A DNA stretch of 64,000 nucleotides from an uncultured Candidatus Pelagibacter sp. (GCF_943788075.1 NZ_CALSOW010000004.1:124001-188000); one strand, 5' to 3'. Shown: positions 1-10,025, counted from the first letter of the stretch. Program-made: numbers and translations. Notes: generated by a model not told the origin, from the sequence alone.

Positions 1-1057
1 TTGCTATTGTTCTAACAGTTACAGCCAATGTTTGCATTCCAGCATTACCACCCATTGAGGCGACTATAGGCATTAAAAAAGCTAATACTACCATCTGTTC
101 AATTGTTGCACCAAACAAGCTAATACACCAAGTAGCTAAAAAGGCTGTAAATAAATTTAATAGAAGCCAATTAAATCTTCTTTTAGTTTTAGTTATGACA
201 CCATCAGTGATTTCTTCATCACCTACCCCTGCCAATCTCAATGCATCTTCTTCAGCTTCTTCTTTTAAAACAGTCAAAACATCATCACTCATAATCATGC
301 CAACTAATTTGTTATTCTTATCTACAACAGCAGCTGAATTTAGGTTGTAGTTCTCAAATAAATTCCCAACCTCTTCTTTATCCATATCTACTGGTATTAA
401 TAATTGAGACTCAGACATAATTGAAAGCATTTTTGTATCTCTAGAAGTTGTTAACACACGAGAAGATGGAACTGTACCAATTGGTTTAAATTCCTCATTC
501 GTAATAAATATTTCTAAAAATTCTTCTGGAAGATCTTTATTTTCTCTTAAATAATCAATTGTTTGACCTACAGACCAATTACTGGGAATTGCTGTAAATT
601 CACGCTGCATTATTCTTGCTGCTGTATCTTCTGGATAACTTAAGCTTTCTAATAAGGCAAAACGGTCTTTAGGTGGTAATGAGCTAAGAATGTTATTTTT
701 CTCATCTTCTGGAACATTTTCTAAAATTGATATTGCGTCATCTGACTCAAGATTAACTAATATTGAAACTATAGACTCTGAAGAAAGATAAGTAATAATC
801 TCTGTTTGAACAGACTCGTTAAGCTCTATGAAAACTTCAGGGTCAATCTTAAAATTGTTAAGTTTTATTAGACTTTCTCTATCAGATTGATTTAAGTGTT
901 CAATTATATCTGCAGCATCAGCAGGATGCATTTCATTAAAAGAATTAGTAATGAAAAGAGCATCATTGTTGGCAATTTTTGATGTTACAACTTTTATGTA
1001 TTCTTTATTGAATTCAAAATTTACTTTTTTATCTTTTATTTTTTTAACTAAAGACAT
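1..1057 (-). CDS. mgtE: MgtE-family magnesium transporter (C-terminus beyond window)
   Basis: This gene begins at the ATG at 1057-1055 and stays open to the window edge, giving about 352 residues. The first ~250 residues are the cytosolic part: an acidic helical N-domain (residues 1-130) followed by a CBS pair (about 140-255). They lead into the first membrane segments. The visible end carries the motif PIVASMGGNAGMQT, which is characteristic of the Mg2+-pore helices of MgtE. In the family, the N and CBS domains sense cytosolic Mg2+ and gate the channel. About four further membrane helices should lie outside the window. It is divergent from lipB, with a 60-bp gap between them. No frame break is seen in the part present. 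Confidence 0.93.
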   Translation of the reverse strand, partial: MSLVKKIKDKKVNFEFNKEYIKVVTSKIANNDALFITNSFNEMHPADAADIIEHLNQSDRESLIKLNNFKIDPEVFIELNESVQTEIITYLSSESIVSILVNLESDDAISILENVPEDEKNNILSSLPPKDRFALLESLSYPEDTAARIMQREFTAIPSNWSVGQTIDYLRENKDLPEEFLEIFITNEEFKPIGTVPSSRVLTTSRDTKMLSIMSESQLLIPVDMDKEEVGNLFENYNLNSAAVVDKNNKLVGMIMSDDVLTVLKEEAEEDALRLAGVGDEEITDGVITKTKRRFNWLLLNLFTAFLATWCISLFGATIEQMVVLAFLMPIVASMGGNAGMQTLAVTVRTIA

Positions 1058-1117
1058 AAATCTACCTATAATTTAGATTGGACTATTAATAGATAATTAA
1101 GATAATACAATTTATAA

Positions 1118-1736
1118 ATGAATATAGAGATCAAAAAGTCAGTAAAACCAATAAATTATTTTGATGCAATAAACTTATTGGAGAAGAGATTGGAAGATTT
1201 ATACAGCAAAAAAGATAAACAGCTTATTTGGACATTAGAACACAATGAGATATTTACAGCAGGTACAAGCTATAAGGAAAATGAAATTTTAGATAATTCT
1301 ATAAATCTAATAAAAACTAATCGTGGAGGTAAAATTACTTGTCACGGTCCTGGTCAATTAATTTGTTATTTTGTTATAGATTTAAGAGAAAAAAAGGATA
1401 TTAGAAAATTTATTACCTGTATTGAAAATACAATTATTGAGACACTAAAGAGTTATAAGATAGATACTTTTTCAGACAAAAATAATATTGGAATTTGGTA
1501 TAGTAAAAATCAATCAATAAATAAAGTTGCAGCAATTGGAGTAAGGGTGAAAAAGTGGATTGCATACCATGGATTTGCAATTAATATTAATAATAATCTA
1601 GACTCAATATAAAAAGATTATACCCTGTGGTATAAAGGATAAAGGTGTTACCAATTTAGTTAATATTTCTGATAATGACTATTCAAACTTAGATAATTTA
1701 TTAATAGAAAAATTTATTTCAAATCTAAAAACCTAA
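1118..1736 (+). CDS. lipB: Lipoyl(octanoyl) transferase LipB, frameshifted in this sequence
   Basis: LipB moves octanoate from acyl carrier protein to the lipoyl domains of 2-oxoacid dehydrogenases and the glycine cleavage system. Visible signatures are [13 protein letters not shown] (about residues 69-81) and the lysine-containing [16 protein letters not shown] stretch. The first frame stops at 1612, before the catalytic cysteine. The next frame (+1) reads straight on with [16 protein letters not shown], which holds that cysteine, and ends at 1736. One extra base near 1601-1613 explains this, and the corrected length (about 205 residues) is normal for LipB. The 3' end overlaps the convergent pseudouridine synthase gene by 23 bp. 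A consensus error is likelier than a dead gene, because everything after the break is conserved. Confidence 0.85.
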
Positions 1737-2633
1737 GTCTTTTTATCTTTAGTAATTTTCTAAAATAATCTGGTAACAATGCTGTATAGGTATGTTTAAC
1801 ATCATCAATAATAAATTTAATTTGGTATGAATGAAGCATCAAATTTTTGTTTAACCCTCTAGTAGAGTTAGTTAATTTATATTTAATGTCACCAAATATG
1901 GGTTGCCCTAAAGCATACAATTGTTTTCGAAGTTGATGTTTTCGTCCAGTAATAGGTTTTAGTTCAACTAAACTGGCTTCAGAATTTTTATCTAAAACTT
2001 TATAAATTGTTTTTGCTTTTTCAATGATTTTTTTATCTCCATCATATCGAATAAGATCATCATTCCATTCTCCAGAATCTTTATTTAACTCTCCATGACA
2101 AATAGCCAAGTATGTTTTGTGAACTTTACGTAATCTAAACAAAGAGGTTAATAATTGTGCAGACTCTCTAGTTTTAGCCATTATAAAAACACCTGATGTA
2201 TCTTTATCTAATCTGTGAACTGAATATGGTTTTGTACCTTGAAAAATTTCACTTTTAGCAAAAATATCTACTAAATTTTTTTTTGATTTAGTTCCACCTT
2301 GTACAGAAATTCCTGAGCTTTTATTTAATACTATAAAATTTTCATTATTATCTATAATTTGATCTTCATTAGATTTAATAATTTCTTTTGATGGTTCAAA
2401 TTTAATTTTTTTTTGAACTATAGTTTCTTTAAAATCTAAGTTAAAAAAATCTACAATCATCATTTGTTTTAACTTTTGTTGAACTTTTAATCTTTTTTTT
2501 ATTTAATCTTTATTTTGCCTGATCTTAAATATTTTTCGATTAATCCTTGAGGTATTTTGCCAATTTTAAGTCTTGTCCAACGATCTATACGCATATCATT
2601 ACACGTTGAATCAACGGTATATGACTTTTTCAT
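1714..2633 (-). CDS. RluC/RluD-family 23S rRNA pseudouridine synthase, two frame breaks
   Basis: The catalytic domain is obvious: HRLDKDTSG contains the catalytic aspartate, followed by RKVHKTYLA and [10 protein letters not shown]. The longest single frame (ATG at 2463) lacks the N-terminal S4 RNA-binding domain. That domain is encoded just upstream, from an ATG at 2633 ([39 protein letters not shown]). Two single-base insertions reconnect the parts: one around 2493-2505 beside an A8 run, the other around 2455-2464. The rejoined linker reads [21 protein letters not shown]. The corrected protein of about 305 residues has the S4 + catalytic layout of RluC/RluD. Which uridines it modifies cannot be told from sequence alone. 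It lies just downstream of rplQ and may be the last gene of the alpha operon. Confidence 0.85.
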
Positions 2634-2643
2634 GATTTAAAAT

Positions 2644-3088
2644 TTATGCTGTTGCTTGTTTCTTTTCTTCAGCTTTTGGAGTTTCTTTACTGATAGTCTT
2701 TTTTTGGTTTATCAATTCTTTTAGCTTCAACATCTCTATCTACAAATTCAATAATAGCCATTGGTGCATTATCACCATATCTAAACCCAGCTTTTATAAT
2801 TCTAGTATATCCACCATTTCTTTTTTCATATCTTTTTGAAAGAGTTTTTTTTACTTTATTTGCTGATTTTATATCTTGAAGTTGAGAAACTAACATTTTT
2901 GTAGTTTGTAATGTTTCTTTTTTACCTAAAGTAATAATTTTATCAGCTTGAGGTTTTAAAAATTTAGCTTTTGGCAAAGTAGTTTTGATTTGCTCATATT
3001 TAATTAAAGAATTTAACATATTCTTTAAAAGAGCCTTTCTATGTTCAGAAGTTCTATTTAACTTCTTATTTGCCATTCCGTGTCTCAT
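2644..3088 (-). CDS. rplQ: 50S ribosomal protein L17, C-terminus frameshifted
   Basis: L17 is a large-subunit protein near the peptide exit tunnel. The start [20 protein letters not shown] matches the family, and its ATG overlaps the rpoA stop (TAATG), so the two are translationally coupled. The uninterrupted frame ends at 2687 with DKPKKDYQ. Reading on after removing one A from an A7 run (about 2700-2706) gives KTISKETPKAEEKKQATA and a stop at 2644. This Lys/Ala/Glu-rich tail looks like a natural L17 extension, so I extend the gene. If the short frame is real, only a disordered tail is lost. Confidence 0.9.
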
Positions 3089-4116
3089 TAGATAGCTTCC
3101 TCTAATTTTTTAGACATTTCAGCAATATTATCAGGTGGCCAATTTGGAATTTCCATACCTAAATATAACGACATTCCAGTTAAAACTTCTTTAATTTCAT
3201 TTAAAGATTTTCTTCCAAAATTTGGCGTTCTAAGCATTTCCCCTTCAGATTTTTGGACTAAATCACCAATATAAATTATATTATCATTTTTAAGACAATT
3301 CATTGATCTAACTGAAAGCTCAAGTTCATCAACTTTTCTTAATAAATTTTTATTAAATTCTGGTTCAGTAGATACTTCTTTTACTGGAGCTTCAACTGGT
3401 TCATCAAAATTAACAAACATTTTTAACTGATCTTGAAAAATTCTTGCTGAATAAGCTACAGCATCTTCTGCTGAAATAGACCCATTTGTTTCAACTTCCA
3501 TAGTAAGCTTATCATAATCTAAGGCTTTACCTTCTCTAGCTGTGCTTATTGAATAAGAAACTTTTTTTACTGGGCTATATAATGAGTCTATAGCAATCAA
3601 TCCTAAAGGTGGTTCTTCTGGTTTATTTAAATCAGCAGGAACATAACCTTTTCCAGTACTTACATTCATTTCCATATGAAAATTTGTATTTTCATCAAGA
3701 TTACATATTACTAAGTTCAGGATTTAATATTTCTACATCTGCAACTTGTGCAATATCAGAAGCTTTAATCTCACCAGGTCCTTTTGCATCAAGATAAGTT
3801 TTTTTGTTCCTTCTGAATTACATTTTAAAGCTAAAGATTTTACGTTTAAAACAATATCAGTAACATCTTCTCTTACACCTTTAATAGATGTGAATTCATG
3901 CAAAACACCATCAATTTGAATTGAAGTAACTGCAGCACCTCTTATTGATGAAAGTAAAATTCTTCTTAAAGAATTACCTAATGTTAATCCATAACCTTTT
4001 TCTAAAGGTTCCGCTATAATTTTAGCATGAGTTAAATCATCACTAATTTGAACATCTAATTTAGATGGCTTAATTAATGATTTCCAATTTTTTACATTTA
4101 CATTTTCGACTTCCAT
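3088..4116 (-). CDS. rpoA: RNA polymerase alpha subunit, two compensating frame breaks
   Basis: RpoA dimerises to start assembly of RNA polymerase, and its C-terminal domain contacts UP elements and activators. The N-terminal part (from 4116) has [17 protein letters not shown]. The C-terminal part (ends 3088) has the alphaCTD sequence [34 protein letters not shown], in the form seen at 3170-3300. Between them the frame is lost over about 85 bases. A base is missing near 3794-3806 (A7 run), and one is extra at 3712-3715, where Leu is written CTTA. The middle frame reads [20 protein letters not shown] and ends NPEL, after which the original frame resumes with VICNLDENT. The two indels cancel, so both ends share a frame. 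The corrected length is about 343 residues, normal for the family. Confidence 0.93.
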
Positions 4117-4565
4117 TAAACTCTCCTTTTCTTTGGTGGTCTAGTTCCATTATGAGGCATGGGTGTTGTATCTTTAATTGATAAAATTTTAAAACCTCTT
4201 GCTTGTAATGCTCTTAAAGCTGTTTCACGTCCAGAACCAGGGCCCTTCACTTCAACAGATAAAGTTTTCATTCCATATTCTAATGCTTTAGAGGCAGCAG
4301 CATCAGCAGCAATTTGTGCAGCATAAGGAGTTGATTTTCTTGATCCTTTAAATCCTTTTTGCCCAGCAGATGCCCAAGATATTACATTTCCATTTGTATC
4401 TGCAATTGAAATAATTGTATTATTAAAAGTTGATTGCACATATGCAATACCATTTAAAATATTTTTTTTAATTTTTTTCTTTTTTGAATATGAACTTTTG
4501 TTACTTTTTTTTGAAGATTTCTCTACCTTCTGATCTTTATTTTCAACTTTATCAGCTTTAGCCAT
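4116..4565 (-). CDS. rpsK: 30S ribosomal protein S11
   Basis: S11 lines the mRNA exit cleft of the small-subunit platform. The core carries [17 protein letters not shown], the conserved [13 protein letters not shown] segment and the C-terminal [15 protein letters not shown], all diagnostic. The N-terminus has a lysine/serine-rich extension of about 35 residues ([19 protein letters not shown]..) beyond the E. coli protein, which makes it 149 residues instead of about 129. It sits directly between rpsM and rpoA, and its stop overlaps the rpoA start region. The frame is intact. Confidence 0.97.
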   Translation of the reverse strand: MAKADKVENKDQKVEKSSKKSNKSSYSKKKKIKKNILNGIAYVQSTFNNTIISIADTNGNVISWASAGQKGFKGSRKSTPYAAQIAADAAASKALEYGMKTLSVEVKGPGSGRETALRALQARGFKILSIKDTTPMPHNGTRPPKKRRV

Positions 4566-4567
4566 AA

Positions 4568-4951
4568 TTATTTTTTAGTTGGAGTTAATTTTTTTCCTGC
4601 AATAGCGATTGCTTTACCTTTTCTTGTTCTTGCATTGCATCTTGTTCTTTGACCTCTTACAGGTAATTTTTTTCTATGTCTTGTTCCTCTGTAACAAGCA
4701 AGATCTATTAATCTTTTAATTGTAAGTGAGTAGTCTCTTCTTAGATCACCCTCAACTTTAAAATTAGCATCAATATATTCTCTGATTTTTAATATTTCAT
4801 CATCAGTTAATTCATTAATTCTTTTTGCTCTTGGAATTTCCAGTGAAGTACAAATTTGATTGGAAAACTTATCTCCAATTCCATAAATATAAGTTAAACC
4901 TATATGAACAAGTTTATTTTGTGGAATGTTGATACCTGCGATACGAGCCAT
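4568..4951 (-). CDS. rpsM: 30S ribosomal protein S13
   Basis: S13 sits at the head of the small subunit and forms bridges to the large subunit and t[16 protein letters not shown] at the start, [11 protein letters not shown], the [33 protein letters not shown] block and the basic C-terminal tail ending GKKLTPTKK are classic S13 features. At 127 residues it is the usual length. It follows adk with a 56-bp gap. The small gene rpmJ, often placed here in other bacteria, is not present. Confidence 0.97.
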   Translation of the reverse strand: MARIAGINIPQNKLVHIGLTYIYGIGDKFSNQICTSLEIPRAKRINELTDDEILKIREYIDANFKVEGDLRRDYSLTIKRLIDLACYRGTRHRKKLPVRGQRTRCNARTRKGKAIAIAGKKLTPTKK

Positions 4952-5007
4952 AGTTTTTGTGATAATTTGAGCCTTTTATATAATAAGATTACTCTAAAGT
5001 CAACGTC

Positions 5008-5599
5008 TTAAACATTGATAAAAGCGTCTATTTCCTTCGTTATTTGATCAATTTCTTGTGTCCCATCAATCTCATGAAAATTTGAATTTTTTGAGTAATA
5101 ATCTAACACAGGTTCTAGTTGTTTCCATGTACGTACTGACATATCTTTTAAGAATAGTGTCTTTTCGTATTATCATCATGATCTATTTCTCTAATATTAA
5201 TTTCTTTTTTCAATTCATTTCATATAATTGTGTCTTTGTTTACATTTCAGGAACGAAAATATGAGATCTATTTTTTGATTTGATTTATTTAATAATTAAA
5301 TCTAAATATTGTGCCTGACTTAAAGTTCTAGGGTATCCATCAAATATCAATTTGTCTCTTAATTTCTGAGGATTCAACCATTAGTTTTTTAATCAACGTT
5401 AGTTAACAATTTCATCGATAACAAATTTACCTTCATTCATGATATTTGCTCTATTTCTTGACCTATTTCAGAATTATTTTTAATTTCTTCTCTTAGAAGA
5501 TCGCCTGTAGAAACTTGAAAATTATTTAGTTTTTTAACTAGATTACTTTGATTGAGTGCCTTTACCTGCGCCTGGAGGCCCAAATAAAATAATATTCAC
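5008..5599 (-). CDS. adk: Adenylate kinase, broken by many frame shifts
   Basis: Adk catalyses ATP + AMP to 2 ADP. The gene starts with GTG at 5599, touching the secY stop at 5600, and reads VNIILFGPPGAGKGTQS, the P-loop. Successive frames then give NLVKKLNNFQVSTGDLLREE (STGD/LR AMP-binding motif), NIMNEGKFVIDEIVN, DGYPRTLSQAQYLDLII (DGFPRT motif), a damaged middle and a clean C-terminal half ending NFHEIDGTQEIDQITKEIDA. At least six indels are needed, near 5545, 5441-5449, 5391-5405, 5360, 5290 and 5160-5262. No single frame exceeds about 65 residues. Protein order, length (about 195 residues) and position between secY and rpsM are all normal, so the gene is probably functional and the sequence poor. 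A true pseudogene is less likely, because adk is essential. Confidence 0.88.
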
Positions 5600-6880
5600 T
5601 TATTTACCAAATTTTGTTTTCTTGATTAATTGTTCATATTGAGAACTCATTAATCTTGTTTGAATTTGTGTCACCGTATCAATTGCAACAACTACAACAA
5701 TTAAAATTGAAGCACCACCTAAATAAAAAGGTATTGGATAATTTGCAATTAAAAATTCTGGCATTAAACAAACTAATGTTAAATATAATAGCACCTATTG
5801 TTGTTAATTTAGTTGATATATTTTGAATATAAATGCTGTACTTTCACCAGGTCTTATTCCTGGGACAAAACCTCCATATTTTCTTAAATTATCAGCAGTT
5901 TCGGTTGGATTGAAAGTTATTGATGTATAGAAAAAAGTAAAAAATATTATTCCAGATGCATACAGCAACATGTAAAGGGGCTGACCTTGGGTAAAATAAG
6001 AACTTAAATTTAAAAAAGTATCATTGCTTGAAAAAGAAAAATTTGAAAAAGTTACTGGTAATAAAAGTAACGCAGAAGCAAAGATTGCTGGGATTACACC
6101 AGCTTGGTTAATTTTAAGTGGTAAATGAGATGACTCACCACCATACATTTTGTTACCCATTTGTCTTTTAGGGTAATTAATTAAAATTTTTCTTAACGCT
6201 CTTTCCATAAAAACTACAAATAAAATTGTAGCAACTAGTAGAACAAAGATAGCTAAAATCATAAAAGTTGATACAGCTCCTGTTCTGCCAAGTTCAAAAG
6301 TTGTAACTAAAGCTCTAGGAATTTCAGCCACTATACCTGCAAATATTATTAAAGAAATACCGTTACCAATTCCTCTTTGAGTGATTTGTTCACCTAACCA
6401 CATTAAAAATATTGTTCCAGCTACAATAGTTGTAACTGTTGTAATTTTAAAAAAAGCACCAGGATTTATTACAAGGTTTGCTGACGATTCTAAACCAACA
6501 GATAAACCATACCCTTGAACAGTTGCTAATAATACAGTTCCATATCTTGTAATTTGACTTATTTTTGCTCTTCCAGTTTCGCCCTGCGCTTTTAAATTTT
6601 TAAAATATTCAGAAACACCGGTCATTAGCTGAACAATAATTGCTGAAGAAATATAAGGCATTATTCCTAGCGCAAATATAGCCATTCTACTGACAGCACC
6701 ACCAGCAAAAACGTTGAACATTCCCAGTAAACCTTTTTGGTTACCGTCCATCATTATCTTAAGTTGCTCAGGATCTATACCAGGTAATGGTACAAAAGTT
6801 CCAAATCTATAAACAGCTAGAATAAAAATAGTAAATAGTATTCTATTTCTTAAATCGTTTGATGATGACGATGCACTCAT
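5600..6880 (-). CDS. secY: Protein translocase subunit SecY, two frame breaks near the 3' end
   Basis: SecY is the channel of the Sec translocon, with ten membrane helices. The first 350 residues are intact and show the plug/helix-2 region (GMFNVFAGGAVSRMAIFALGIMPYISSAII) and GEQITQRGIGNGISLIIFAG. Near the end the frame breaks twice. A T appears to be missing at 5826-5833, after GESTA, and there is an extra A at 5784-5791, where Ile is written ATTA. Corrected, the protein reads YIQNISTKLTTIGAIYLTLVCLMPEFL and runs on in the last frame to RLMSSQYEQLIKKTKFGK at 5600. The total is about 426 residues. It lies downstream of rplO, and its stop abuts the adk GTG. Confidence 0.93.
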
Positions 6881-6889
6881 TGAAATTTA

Positions 6890-7343
6890 TTATTTTTTCA
6901 ATTGAATAGATCCACTAATTTTCTCTAGTTTCTCTATTGCTGATTTAGATGCTAAATCTGCCTCTATGTTAACTTTATCTTTAATCTCTCCAGTTCCAAG
7001 TATTTTAAGTTTTTGAGAATTTTTATTAATCAGTTTAAGTTTTTTAAGTAATTCCATATTTATAGTATCGCTAGGGATTAATAGTTTTTTCGTTTATGAA
7101 AGATTGAATTTTTTCAAGATTCATTATTGCTATATTTGTTCTAGATATAGGATTAAAACCTCTTTTAGGTAATCTTCTATACAATGGCATCTGTCCACCT
7201 TCAAAAGCTTTAATAGCAACACCAGATCTAGATTTTTGACCCTTAACACCTCTTCCAGAAGTTTTGCCTTTACCAGATCCAATACCTCTGCCAACACGCA
7301 TTTTAGATTTATTAATTTTATCCTTAGTGTTTAAAGTTATCAT
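6890..7343 (-). CDS. rplO: 50S ribosomal protein L15, one frame break
   Basis: L15 is a large-subunit assembly protein. The N-terminal half has the expected glycine/arginine-rich segment ([20 protein letters not shown]) and [19 protein letters not shown]. The uninterrupted frame stops at 7071 with KTINP. Removing one C from a CCC at 7072-7077 continues it with [15 protein letters not shown] and [20 protein letters not shown] to a stop at 6890, giving about 150 residues, the normal length. The ATG overlaps the rpsE stop, so no rpmD (L30) lies between them. Confidence 0.93.
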
Positions 7344-7858
7344 TATCCTCTTTTCTCAACTATTTCAGAAATCTTTTTATTTCTAATTGCTGAAATTTGT
7401 TTTGGTGAATTTTGTTTCAACAATGCTTTCATGGTAGCTCTAATAACATTATGAGCGTTAGAAGTACCCATTGATTTTGCAACAATATCTTTAACCCCTA
7501 AAACCTCACATACAGCTCTAACAGGACCACCTGCAATAATGCCAGTTCCTTTAGATGCGGCTCTTAATATAATTCTACCTGAGCCATCTTTTGCTTTAAC
7601 ATCATGATGAATTGTTCTCCCCTCTCTTAAAGGTATGTGAATTAATTTTCTTCTAGCAACTTCATTAGCTTTTTTAATTGCATCAGGTACTTGTTTTGCT
7701 TTTGCATGAGCAATACCAATTTTACCTGCCTGATTACCAACTACTACGAGCGCTGAAAAACCAAACCTACGACCACCTTTTACTACTTTTGTAATACGAT
7801 TAATATGAACTAGTTTTTCTAAAATATCGTCAGTTTTTTTATCTTTAAAATTTTCCAT
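7343..7858 (-). CDS. rpsE: 30S ribosomal protein S5
   Basis: S5 contributes to decoding accuracy and to mRNA unwinding at the entry channel. The protein has the S5 double-stranded RNA-binding fold signature ([24 protein letters not shown]), [20 protein letters not shown] and the C-terminal domain with [19 protein letters not shown]. It is 171 residues with an intact frame. Its stop overlaps the rplO start, so the pair is translationally coupled. Confidence 0.97.
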   Translation of the reverse strand: MENFKDKKTDDILEKLVHINRITKVVKGGRRFGFSALVVVGNQAGKIGIAHAKAKQVPDAIKKANEVARRKLIHIPLREGRTIHHDVKAKDGSGRIILRAASKGTGIIAGGPVRAVCEVLGVKDIVAKSMGTSNAHNVIRATMKALLKQNSPKQISAIRNKKISEIVEKRG

Positions 7859-7860
7859 AA

Positions 7861-8217
7861 TTAAAATTCCATTCCATTTTCACGTAAGGTTTCAGCAAAT
7901 ACTTTAACTCTGCCATGATATCTATAAATACCTCTATCAAAGTAAATTTTTGTAATTTTTTTTTCTTGGGCTTTTTTTGCTAACTTCATTGCAACTATTT
8001 TAGAAAGTTCAGTTTTGTTAACTTTTTCTCCTGACTTAATATCCTTTTCAACAGATGAAGCAGATAATAATGTAACTTTATTAACATCATCAATTATTTG
8101 TGCAGAAATATTTTTTGATGATCTAGAAATACATAGTCTGAATCTATCTTTAGATGCAACTTTTTTAACTTTATTGCTAACTCTAAATCTTTTTCTAATG
8201 TTTGTATTTAGTTTCAT
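7861..8217 (-). CDS. rplR: 50S ribosomal protein L18
   Basis: L18 binds 5S rRNA together with L5 and L25. The 118-residue protein has [31 protein letters not shown] and the C-terminal [23 protein letters not shown], which is diagnostic of L18. Its ATG overlaps the rplF stop, and rpsE follows after two bases. The frame is intact. Confidence 0.97.
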   Translation of the reverse strand: MKLNTNIRKRFRVSNKVKKVASKDRFRLCISRSSKNISAQIIDDVNKVTLLSASSVEKDIKSGEKVNKTELSKIVAMKLAKKAQEKKITKIYFDRGIYRYHGRVKVFAETLRENGMEF

Positions 8218-8756
8218 TATTTTTTCTTTCCTTCTTTTTTAAGAACATATTGTCCTTTTTCACGTATTCCTTTACCTTTATAAGGTTCAATCTTTCTATA
8301 TGTCTTAATTTTAGAAGCAACGGATCCAACTTGTTGCTTGTCTGATCCAGATATCTTTAAAGTTGTTTGTTTTTCAACTTCAATTTTAACACCTTCTGGA
8401 ATGTCGTAATTAATGTCATGACTGTATCCAAGTTGAAGATTTAGCTGTTTTCCTTTTAAGGCTGCTCTATAACCAACTCCAACTAATTCTAGTGTTTTTT
8501 CATAACCAGTACTTGAACCAATTACTGCATTGTTAATCAAACTTCTGTTCATTCCCCAAAGTCTTTTTGAATTCTGATCTATTTTTTTTGGTTTAATAGA
8601 TATTTCTTTTCCCTCTTTAATGTCTAGATTGAACATCTCTAAATCAATGCCAATAGATTTTTTTCCTAAAGGCCCTTCAATATTTATAATGTTTCCAGCC
8701 AAAACTACTTTTACTTTTTCAGGGATTGAAATACTTATTTTACCAATTTTAGACAT
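8217..8756 (-). CDS. rplF: 50S ribosomal protein L6
   Basis: L6 sits near the sarcin-ricin loop, where elongation factors bind. The 179 residues contain the two repeated L6 domains. Typical marks are [17 protein letters not shown] at the start, [25 protein letters not shown] in the middle and the C-terminal [26 protein letters not shown]. It lies between rpsH and rplR with one-base overlaps at both junctions, as is usual for the spc operon. Confidence 0.97.
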   Translation of the reverse strand: MSKIGKISISIPEKVKVVLAGNIINIEGPLGKKSIGIDLEMFNLDIKEGKEISIKPKKIDQNSKRLWGMNRSLINNAVIGSSTGYEKTLELVGVGYRAALKGKQLNLQLGYSHDINYDIPEGVKIEVEKQTTLKISGSDKQQVGSVASKIKTYRKIEPYKGKGIREKGQYVLKKEGKKK

Positions 8757-9151
8757 TAAAATACCTTACAAATTATTTCGCCACCAACACGTTGTTTTCT
8801 TGCATCTATATCTGTCATTACACCTTTGGGCGTAGAGATAATAGCAATACCTAATCCATTATTTACTTTTGGTAAACTTTCGGCACTAGAAAAAATTCTT
8901 CTGCCCGGTTTTGATACACGTTCAAAAGCACTAATAACAGGATTTCCTGAATAATACTTAAGCTCTAAAGATAAAGTTGGTTTATTATCTTCGGCAGCTA
9001 TCTTAAAATCTTTAATAAAGCCCTCGTTTTTAAGAATATCAGCAATTTTTGTTTTAAAATTTGAAGATGGTAATGCTACTTTTTTATGTTTTCTAGCTTG
9101 AGCATTTTTTACTCTTGCTATCATATCTCCAATTGGATCACTTAAACTCAT
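8756..9151 (-). CDS. rpsH: 30S ribosomal protein S8
   Basis: S8 is a primary 16S rRNA-binding protein. In other bacteria it also represses the spc operon by binding its mRNA. The 131-residue protein starts SLSDPIGDMIARVKNAQ and ends with the conserved NNGLGIAIISTPKGVMTD and RVGGEIICKVF segments. It is intact and lies in canonical order between rpsN and rplF. Confidence 0.97.
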   Translation of the reverse strand: MSLSDPIGDMIARVKNAQARKHKKVALPSSNFKTKIADILKNEGFIKDFKIAAEDNKPTLSLELKYYSGNPVISAFERVSKPGRRIFSSAESLPKVNNGLGIAIISTPKGVMTDIDARKQRVGGEIICKVF

Positions 9152-9162
9152 AATTTTCCTTT

Positions 9163-9468
9163 CTACCAGCTTGACTTAGTCATTCCTGGAATTAATCCAG
9201 CTAAACCTAAGTCCCTTAAAGCTATTCTTGATATTTTTAATTTTCTATAAACCCCATGAGGTCTTCCAGTAATTTTGCATCTGTTCATCACTCTAGTTTT
9301 TGCTGAATTTCTTGGCATTTGAGATAATTTTTGCTGAGCTTTAAATCTTTCTTCTAAAGGTAATTTTTTATCCATAATTATCTTCTTTAAACTTTGTCTT
9401 TTTTTATAAAGTCTGTCAGAAAGTTTAATTCTTTTATCGTTTTTGTTTACAGCGCTTACTTTAGCCAT
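9163..9468 (-). CDS. rpsN: 30S ribosomal protein S14 (zinc-free type)
   Basis: S14 stabilises the 30S head. At 101 residues, with no CxxC pairs and the single motif NRCKITGRPHGVYRKLKISR, this is the longer zinc-independent form usual in proteobacteria. The C-terminal SRIALRDLGLAGLIPGMTKSSW is diagnostic. It lies between rplE and rpsH, and the frame is intact. Confidence 0.97.
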   Translation of the reverse strand: MAKVSAVNKNDKRIKLSDRLYKKRQSLKKIIMDKKLPLEERFKAQQKLSQMPRNSAKTRVMNRCKITGRPHGVYRKLKISRIALRDLGLAGLIPGMTKSSW

Positions 9469-9470
9469 GT

Positions 9471-10025
9471 TTAATTGTCTCCTTTTTTAATAAATGGAAA
9501 ATTCATTTTTTCTAATAAAGCAAATGCATGATCTTTATTTAAAGCTTTAATTACAACTACTATATCTAGACCACGTACTTTATCTGCTCTGTCAAAACTT
9601 ACCTCAGGAAAAATAATATGCTCCTTTACACCAAATGTATAATTCCCAAATTTGTCAAATCCTTTTGGTGACAGTCCTCTAAAATCTTTAATTCGAGGTA
9701 AAGCTATATTTACCAATCTATCAATAAATTCGTACATTTTATTTTTTCTAAGTGTTACTTTTAAACCAGCATTTGAACCTTTTCTTGTTTTAAAGTTTGC
9801 AACTGATTTTTTAAATTTTGTAATTACAGGTTTTTGTCCAGTAATCTTTCCCATATCTTCTTCTGCAGCTTTTAGAATTTTTGCATCTGCTCCATCAAGT
9901 CCAAGACCCATATTCAAAACTATTTTTTCAATTCTAGGTGCCATAAAAATATTTTTCAGACCTAAGCTATCTTTTAAGGCTGGTTTAATTTCTTTACTGT
10001 AAATTTCTTTTAATCTAGGTGTCAT
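9471..10025 (-). CDS. rplE: 50S ribosomal protein L5
   Basis: L5 binds 5S rRNA and touches the P-site tRNA elbow. The 184-residue protein has PRIEKIVLNMGLG, GQKPVITKFKKSVANFKTRKG, ALPRIKDFRGLSPKGFD and FPEVSFDRADKVRGLDIVVV, all conserved in L5. Its ATG overlaps the rplX stop, and rpsN follows after two bases. Confidence 0.97.
   Translation of the reverse strand: MTPRLKEIYSKEIKPALKDSLGLKNIFMAPRIEKIVLNMGLGLDGADAKILKAAEEDMGKITGQKPVITKFKKSVANFKTRKGSNAGLKVTLRKNKMYEFIDRLVNIALPRIKDFRGLSPKGFDKFGNYTFGVKEHIIFPEVSFDRADKVRGLDIVVVIKALNKDHAFALLEKMNFPFIKKGDN

Noticed and set aside
3609..3797. Plus-strand open frame over rpoA
   Set aside because: It lies entirely across the conserved rpoA coding strand and has no family match.
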